The position numbers and the translations under genes are program-made. A model generated the notes under the pieces. The model searched no databases, was not told where the DNA came from, and saw only the letters and a list, made by a program, of their open reading frames with translations. Positions 59,611 to 64,000 of a DNA stretch of 64,000 bases are shown piece after piece. This DNA is from Acidobacteriaceae bacterium. GTDB lineage: Bacteria; Acidobacteriota; Terriglobia; Terriglobales; Acidobacteriaceae. Position 1 is the stretch's first letter, and every line of letters begins with the position of its first letter. Location of the stretch: positions 1-64,000 of the forward strand of contig JASHOC010000235.1 in assembly GCA_030041305.1 (NCBI GenBank), given 5' to 3'.

Positions 59611-60873
59611 ATGCGGATGCGCAACCCCCTTTCACCGGAGAGAGGCAAGGTCCTCGACGCTCTGTTCGAGGGGTATGCCGGCCCCACCTTTTCCATTCGC
59701 CTTTGGGATGGATGGGAGTGGAATTCCACCCGAGGCGCGCCGCCGGCATGCACGGTGATTGTGGAAACGCCCAAGACGCTGGCTGGGTTGGCCGCATCGC
59801 CGGACGAAGTCACGTTGGGCGAGGCCTTCCTATGCCGCAATCTGGAGGTGGAAGGCGACATTTTTTCCGTCTTCGCGGTCGCCGAACATCTGTTGGGGCG
59901 CCCGCGCCCCTGGCGGGCGCGGCTGGTGGAGAAATGGGCGGGCGCGATGGCCGGAGCCGGCCGCTGGCTCGAACACGGACCGCGGCACTCGCTCGGCAGA
60001 GATCGCGCGTCCATTGCCTACCATTACGATCAGCCGGTGGAGTTTTTCGAGCCGTGGCTGGGTGAAACGCTGGCTTATTCCTGCGCCTACTTCGGTTCGC
60101 CCGGCGACTGCCTCGACCAGGCGCAATCGCGCAAGCTCGATCTGGTGTGCCGCAAGCTGCGAGTGCAGCCCGGCGAGCGGTTTTTGGACATTGGGTGTGG
60201 ATGGGGCAGCCTCCCGCTTCACGCCGCCGGCAAGCATTCCGCGCAAGCCCAGGGAATCACGCTCAGCCGCCGCCAAGCCGAATTCGGCCAAAGCCGGATC
60301 GAAGCTCGCACGCTCGGCGATCGCTGCGCAATCGAGCTGCGCGACTACCGCGAGTGCGAGCCTTGGTTCGGGACATTCGACAAGATGGCCAGCGTGGGCA
60401 TGGTGGAGCACGTGGGGCTCAAAAACCTGTCGGGATATTTCCGCATCGCGCGGCGGCTGCTGCGACCAGGCGGGGTGTTTCTCAATCACGGCATTGCGCG
60501 TTCGCCTGGCTCCCCGGCGCACAACAACTCCTTTATCGATCGGTATGTGTTCCCGGACGGAAGACTCGTGACGTTGACGCAGGTGATCGAGGCGGCGGAA
60601 GCGGCCGGCTTCGAGGTGCGGGACGTGGAAAACCTGCGCGAGCATTACGAGTTGACCCTGCGCCGCTGGGTGGAGGGATTGCGCGCCCACGCGACGGCGC
60701 TGGCGCGCTACGTTTCGGAATCCACTTACCGCATCTGGTTGCTGTATATGGCCGGCTCGGCGGCGGCGTTTCACCGGGGGGACATTGCCGTTTACCAGGT
60801 TTTGCTCAGCCGTCCCGATCACGGAGCGAGCCGTCTTCCGCTGCTGCGCGAAGACTGGTACGCGCGATCCTGA
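59611..60873 (+). CDS. cfa: Cyclopropane-fatty-acyl-phospholipid synthase
   Basis: A 420-residue SAM-dependent enzyme that adds a methylene bridge across lipid double bonds. The N-terminal lipid-binding part (residues 1-120) includes EVTLGEAFLCRNLEVEGD. The methyltransferase domain has AYHYDQPVEFFEPWLGETLAYSCAYF, the SAM site ERFLDIGCGWGSLPLHAA, and the active-site region MASVGMVEHVGLKNLSGYF. FLNHGIARS and NNSFIDRYVFPDG are further hallmarks. The start at 59611 follows GAGGTCGCAGG; the long upstream ORF is a shadow of the hydrolase. Confidence 0.93.
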   Translation: MRMRNPLSPERGKVLDALFEGYAGPTFSIRLWDGWEWNSTRGAPPACTVIVETPKTLAGLAASPDEVTLGEAFLCRNLEVEGDIFSVFAVAEHLLGRPRPWRARLVEKWAGAMAGAGRWLEHGPRHSLGRDRASIAYHYDQPVEFFEPWLGETLAYSCAYFGSPGDCLDQAQSRKLDLVCRKLRVQPGERFLDIGCGWGSLPLHAAGKHSAQAQGITLSRRQAEFGQSRIEARTLGDRCAIELRDYRECEPWFGTFDKMASVGMVEHVGLKNLSGYFRIARRLLRPGGVFLNHGIARSPGSPAHNNSFIDRYVFPDGRLVTLTQVIEAAEAAGFEVRDVENLREHYELTLRRWVEGLRAHATALARYVSESTYRIWLLYMAGSAAAFHRGDIAVYQVLLSRPDHGASRLPLLREDWYARS

Positions 60874-61032
60874 GACGGAGCTTCCGGGGGCCATGTAAAA
60901 TTGAGCGGCATAAGCGCTCTAACGAATATCGAAATGATGTTTCCGGCCGCCGGCTCTCGATCGCCCGCAACTGCGCGGCAAGCAATTTCCTTTCACCACG
61001 CGCAGGCCAGGAAGCCGCACAGGGAGGCGCGC

Positions 61033-62205
61033 ATGTTTGCTCGATGGAATTCGGCCCCAGGCGCCTGCCTGAACCTGCGCTCGAGCGCCCTAAGCGGCTG
61101 GATGGGTTTGCTTTTCGCCGCGCTGCTTCTGGCTGAGCTCGCTTTCGCCGCGCCAACGCGGGCGCGGGCGGCGCAGACCAGGAGCGGGAGCGAGGGCGAG
61201 CTTCGCATTTACTTTGTCGATGTGGAAGGCGGACAAGCGACGCTGTTTGTGACGCCCGACGGCCGCTCCCTGCTGGTGGACACCGGCTGGGCCGATCACA
61301 ACGACCGCGATGCGGAACGGATTGCAGCCGCGGCCAAAGAAGCCGGCGTTACGCGGCTGGACGATGTGCTCATCACGCACTATCACGGCGACCACGTGGG
61401 GGGCGTGACCCAGCTTGCCGCCGCGATCCCGATTGGGACCTTCCTGGATCACGGGCCCGATCGGGAAGAGGCGCCGGTGCAAGGCTGGCAATCGACGAAG
61501 GCGGGATACGAGGCCTACATGAAGCTGCTGTCCACGGGCAAATACAAACACGTGGTTCTGCACGCGGGCGAAAAGCTGCCGGTGAAGGGCCTGGACGCGA
61601 CGGTGGTGAGCGCGGACGGCACAGTCATCGGGCGCCCACTGCCCGGGGCGGGCGCTGCCAATCCCACCTGCGGGGCCGCGGACCAGGACCCTCCGGGCTT
61701 TGAGGATCCGGACATGAGCGAAAACGGGCGCGCCGTGGCTTTTGTGATTCAATTTGGACCGGTGCGCATTCTCGATCCCGCCGACCTGACCTGGGATCGG
61801 GAGCGGATGTTGATGTGCCCGGTGAATAAATTGGGGCACGTGAACCTGTACATGGTCGGCAACCACGGCATGGCCGGTGCGACGAGCCCGGCGCTGGTGT
61901 ATGGGATTGCGCCCCAAGTGGCCGTTATGGATAACGGGGCCACGAAGGGCGGCGGCATCCCGGCGCTCGATTTGATTCGCAACGCTCCGAACAAGCCGGT
62001 GCTGTGGCAACTGCATGAGGCGGAGAACAGCGGGGAACACAACACGGAGACTCCCCTGATCGCCAATCTGGAGGCGCCGAGCGGCCGCGGCCCGTCGGAG
62101 GTGAATGATAAGGGATATATGCTCATCGTGACCGTGAACCGTGACGGGCGCTTTACGGTTCTCAACCAGCGCACCGGCCAGACGCAGGAGTATAGGGCGA
62201 ATTAG
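61033..62205 (+). CDS. Exported ComEC/Rec2-type metallo-beta-lactamase-fold hydrolase
   Basis: A 390-residue protein with an N-terminal signal helix (GLLFAALLLAELAFA). The beta-lactamase domain opens with LRIYFVDVEGGQATLFVTPDGRSLLVDTGW, as in ComEC-like soluble domains. The metal motif is ITHYHGDHVGG, and later HAENSGEHNTE and MVGNHGM supply probable ligands. Substrate not known; the isolated ComEC-like domain without the membrane channel is not a competence gene. AGGGAGG precedes the ATG at 61033. Confidence 0.88.
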   Translation: MFARWNSAPGACLNLRSSALSGWMGLLFAALLLAELAFAAPTRARAAQTRSGSEGELRIYFVDVEGGQATLFVTPDGRSLLVDTGWADHNDRDAERIAAAAKEAGVTRLDDVLITHYHGDHVGGVTQLAAAIPIGTFLDHGPDREEAPVQGWQSTKAGYEAYMKLLSTGKYKHVVLHAGEKLPVKGLDATVVSADGTVIGRPLPGAGAANPTCGAADQDPPGFEDPDMSENGRAVAFVIQFGPVRILDPADLTWDRERMLMCPVNKLGHVNLYMVGNHGMAGATSPALVYGIAPQVAVMDNGATKGGGIPALDLIRNAPNKPVLWQLHEAENSGEHNTETPLIANLEAPSGRGPSEVNDKGYMLIVTVNRDGRFTVLNQRTGQTQEYRAN

Positions 62206-62207
62206 GG

Positions 62208-62250
62208 GAGAGCAGGGAACAAGGGAACAGGGAACAAGGGGACAAGCAGC
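62208..62250. repeat. GGGAACA short tandem repeats
   Basis: Purine-rich run of imperfect GGGAACA/GGGAACAA units directly after the hydrolase stop codon. Low-complexity spacer of unknown significance. Confidence 0.6.
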
Positions 62251-62331
62251 TCGAGAAACTCGAATCCCGCATGAATGCTGGTTGTCGCTGAATACTATTT
62301 CTACATCGAGAGCGGAGGGGTTGGGTACGGG

Positions 62332-64000
62332 ATGTTGTTCAAGATCGACGATAAATTTTGGCAGAGGGTTCGACGGGGATGGGCGGTTACTTTTCTGGCC
62401 GCTGGTTTTGCCGTGTTCACGAGCGCTCCGCTTCAAGGCCAGGGCGCCGTGGCTCCCGATACGGTGACGAATCCGATGGCGGGGGATCAGGCGGCCATCG
62501 CCGCCGGCAAGACGCTGTACGCGCAGACCTGCGCAAGCTGCCATGGGGAAGATGCGCGCGGCGACCGCGGACCCTCGCTGGTGTCAGGGAATTTCAGCCA
62601 CGGCGGGACCGACGCAGACCTTTTCCACACCATCCGCAACGGCGTTGCAGGCACGCAAATGCCCGCGTTCGCAGCTCTGCCCGCCGACACCATCTGGCGA
62701 ATCATCGCGTATTTGCGCAGCCTGAGCGGCGCGGGCGCGGGCGCGAACGAGATTGTGCCCGGCGATGCGGCCGCGGGAGAAAAAATCTTCTGGGGCAAAG
62801 GCGGGTGCGGCGCATGCCACGAGGTGAATGAACGCGGCGGGGAGGTAGGGCCGGACCTGTCGGCGGCGGGAACCAACTCGGCGGCGTTTCTGCGCGCCGA
62901 GATCCTCAACCCGAACGCGCCCCCTGGATCAGGGCGACGGAGGCGCTTTTTCGGGCCCCAGAGCCTGCTCGTCACCACGCGGGACGGGCGCCAGGTGCGG
63001 GGATTGCGCCGCGCTGAAGACAATTACACGCTGATCATGACCGGCGTGGACGGGAAACTCTATCGCTTCGATAAGCGCGACGTGATGGACGAAAAGGCCG
63101 CGTCCAAATCGCTGATGCCCGCCGACTACGGCCAGCTTCTTGCGCCTGCCGAACTTGAGAATCTGATTGCTTATTTGAAGAGCCTGAAGGCCCGCGATCT
63201 GGCCAAAACGATTCAAGTTTCTTTGCCGGGCGGTGTAGGTTTCGCAAGGCTAAAAGATGCTCAGGCAGAGCCGCAAAACTGGCTTACCTATTGGGGAGGG
63301 TACAAGAGCCACCATTTTTCCACTCTGGATCAGATCACGCCGGCCAATGTTCACCTGCTGCAGGCGCAGTGGACCCAGCAGATGCCGGGCAGATCGGTGC
63401 TGGAAAGCACCCCGCTGGTGGTGGACGGCACGATGTATACGTCGGGGCAGCCCGGGCAGGTGTTCGCGATCGACGCCAAGAGCGGGCTTGAGATCTGGAG
63501 ATATGAGCGGCAACAGAAGGTCGTGAATCCATATCAAACCAATCCCTACAACCGCGGGGTGGCCATTCTGGGAGACCGCCTGTTCCTGGGCACGCTGGAC
63601 GCGGCGGTGGTGGCGCTGGACGCGCGAACCGGCCGCGAGCTGTGGGAAACCCAGGTGGCCGACACGATGAAGGGTTACACCCTCACGCTGGCGCCGCTGG
63701 CGATTCAAGGCAAAGTGATTGTGGGCGTCTCCGGCGGCGAGTTTGGCATCCGCGGTTTCATTGACGCCTACGATGCGGTCACAGGGAAGCGCTTGTGGCG
63801 CTTTTACACCATTCCCGGGCCGGGCGAATTGGGGAATTCGACCTGGAGCGGGGACAGTTGGAAGCGTGGCGGCGGACCCACGTGGCTCACGGGCAGCTAC
63901 GATCCCGAGCTCAATTTGCTTTATTGGGGAGTGGGCAATCCGGGGCCGGATTACAATGGCGCGGTTCGCGAAGGCGACGACCTGTTCACCTGCTCGGTGG
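62332..64000 (+). CDS. Cytochrome c/quinoprotein fusion, cut off by the window end
   Basis: This frame stays open for 556 codons to the window edge and is missing from the ORF track. A signal helix is followed by a cytochrome c domain with CASCH (residues about 67-71), a second haem motif CGACH (about 159-163) in a domain ending YTLIMTGVDGKLYRFDKRD, then a PQQ-type beta-propeller from about residue 310 (TYWGGYKSHHFSTLDQITP, DARTGRELWETQV, GGEFGIRGFIDAYDA). It resembles periplasmic PQQ-dependent alcohol dehydrogenases. Acidobacterial relatives include an empty-quinoprotein group lacking cofactor residues, which the visible part cannot decide. Confidence 0.88.
   Translation, partial: MLFKIDDKFWQRVRRGWAVTFLAAGFAVFTSAPLQGQGAVAPDTVTNPMAGDQAAIAAGKTLYAQTCASCHGEDARGDRGPSLVSGNFSHGGTDADLFHTIRNGVAGTQMPAFAALPADTIWRIIAYLRSLSGAGAGANEIVPGDAAAGEKIFWGKGGCGACHEVNERGGEVGPDLSAAGTNSAAFLRAEILNPNAPPGSGRRRRFFGPQSLLVTTRDGRQVRGLRRAEDNYTLIMTGVDGKLYRFDKRDVMDEKAASKSLMPADYGQLLAPAELENLIAYLKSLKARDLAKTIQVSLPGGVGFARLKDAQAEPQNWLTYWGGYKSHHFSTLDQITPANVHLLQAQWTQQMPGRSVLESTPLVVDGTMYTSGQPGQVFAIDAKSGLEIWRYERQQKVVNPYQTNPYNRGVAILGDRLFLGTLDAAVVALDARTGRELWETQVADTMKGYTLTLAPLAIQGKVIVGVSGGEFGIRGFIDAYDAVTGKRLWRFYTIPGPGELGNSTWSGDSWKRGGGPTWLTGSYDPELNLLYWGVGNPGPDYNGAVREGDDLFTCSV

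Noticed and set aside
62261-62290. Partial match (AATCCCGCATGAAT) to the 154-bp repeat
   Set aside because: Only about 18 bp align with the repeat and the ends are missing, which is too short to call a copy.

Overview
The window most likely comes from an Acidobacteriota chromosome (Solibacter/Bryobacter-like or a related lineage). The main evidence is four near-complete copies of the roughly 870-900 residue duplicated FtsX/MacB-type permease without its own ATPase (the ADOP family, described from acidobacteria), several of them paired with short PadR regulators. An N-terminal cytochrome-c/quinoprotein fusion at the right end and a high-GC background fit this. No rRNA, CRISPR array or ordinary tRNA was seen.

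Layout. (1) 1-9.7 kb: a PadR/ADOP cluster containing a partial permease at the left edge, two PadR genes, three full permeases, one permease N-terminal relic and a LigD-type DNA ligase relic. (2) 9.7-20.1 kb: an integrative element with a large serine recombinase, a resolvase-like protein, a coupled DUF5131/Gp37-Gp68 plus SprT-like pair, a P-loop ATPase and a divergent CHC2-Toprim primase. (3) 20-38 kb: a patchwork accessory region. Intact cargo includes a GH16-like lipoprotein, an orphan SecY, an ankyrin/ASH pair, a GNAT, a Ser/Thr kinase, a DUF4145-like protein and a zinc protease. Between these lie relics of an NB-ARC ATPase, a TPR protein, IS200 TnpA, DUF429, HsdR and SRAP/YedK. (4) 38.2-41 kb: a fourth ADOP with only a stump of its PadR gene. 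(5) 41-46.7 kb: a prophage-like remnant with a holin-like protein, an endolysin broken by two nonsense codons, a ClpP-like protease, an unusual class II tRNA and a tyrosine integrase. (6) 47-64 kb: chromosomal backbone with holA, MgtC/DUF4010, a response regulator, GH30, lptE, a DHA2 transporter, an ATP-grasp protein, a cytidylate-kinase-like protein, two metallo-beta-lactamase-fold hydrolases, a cyclopropane-fatty-acid synthase and a truncated quinoprotein.

Most striking observation: at 43573-43662 (minus strand) there is a 90-nt tRNA-like gene whose arms fold best as a 9-bp acceptor plus 3-bp T stem with a long variable arm. This is the 9/3 architecture described for allo-tRNAs. It has a serine-type acceptor, a G discriminator and an apparent UAU anticodon. 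If expressed and charged with serine it would decode AUA as Ser. It sits in a mobile region, beside a ClpP-like protease and near an integrase.

Two unannotated repeat families were also found by eye. One is a 154-bp structured repeat with three equal-length copies (two identical although about 8 kb apart). The other is a 109-bp MITE with 14-bp terminal inverted repeats, three copies, confined to the backbone side. Several genes in the accessory zone are interrupted by single in-frame stops or frameshifts, so this zone looks like recently arrived, decaying DNA.
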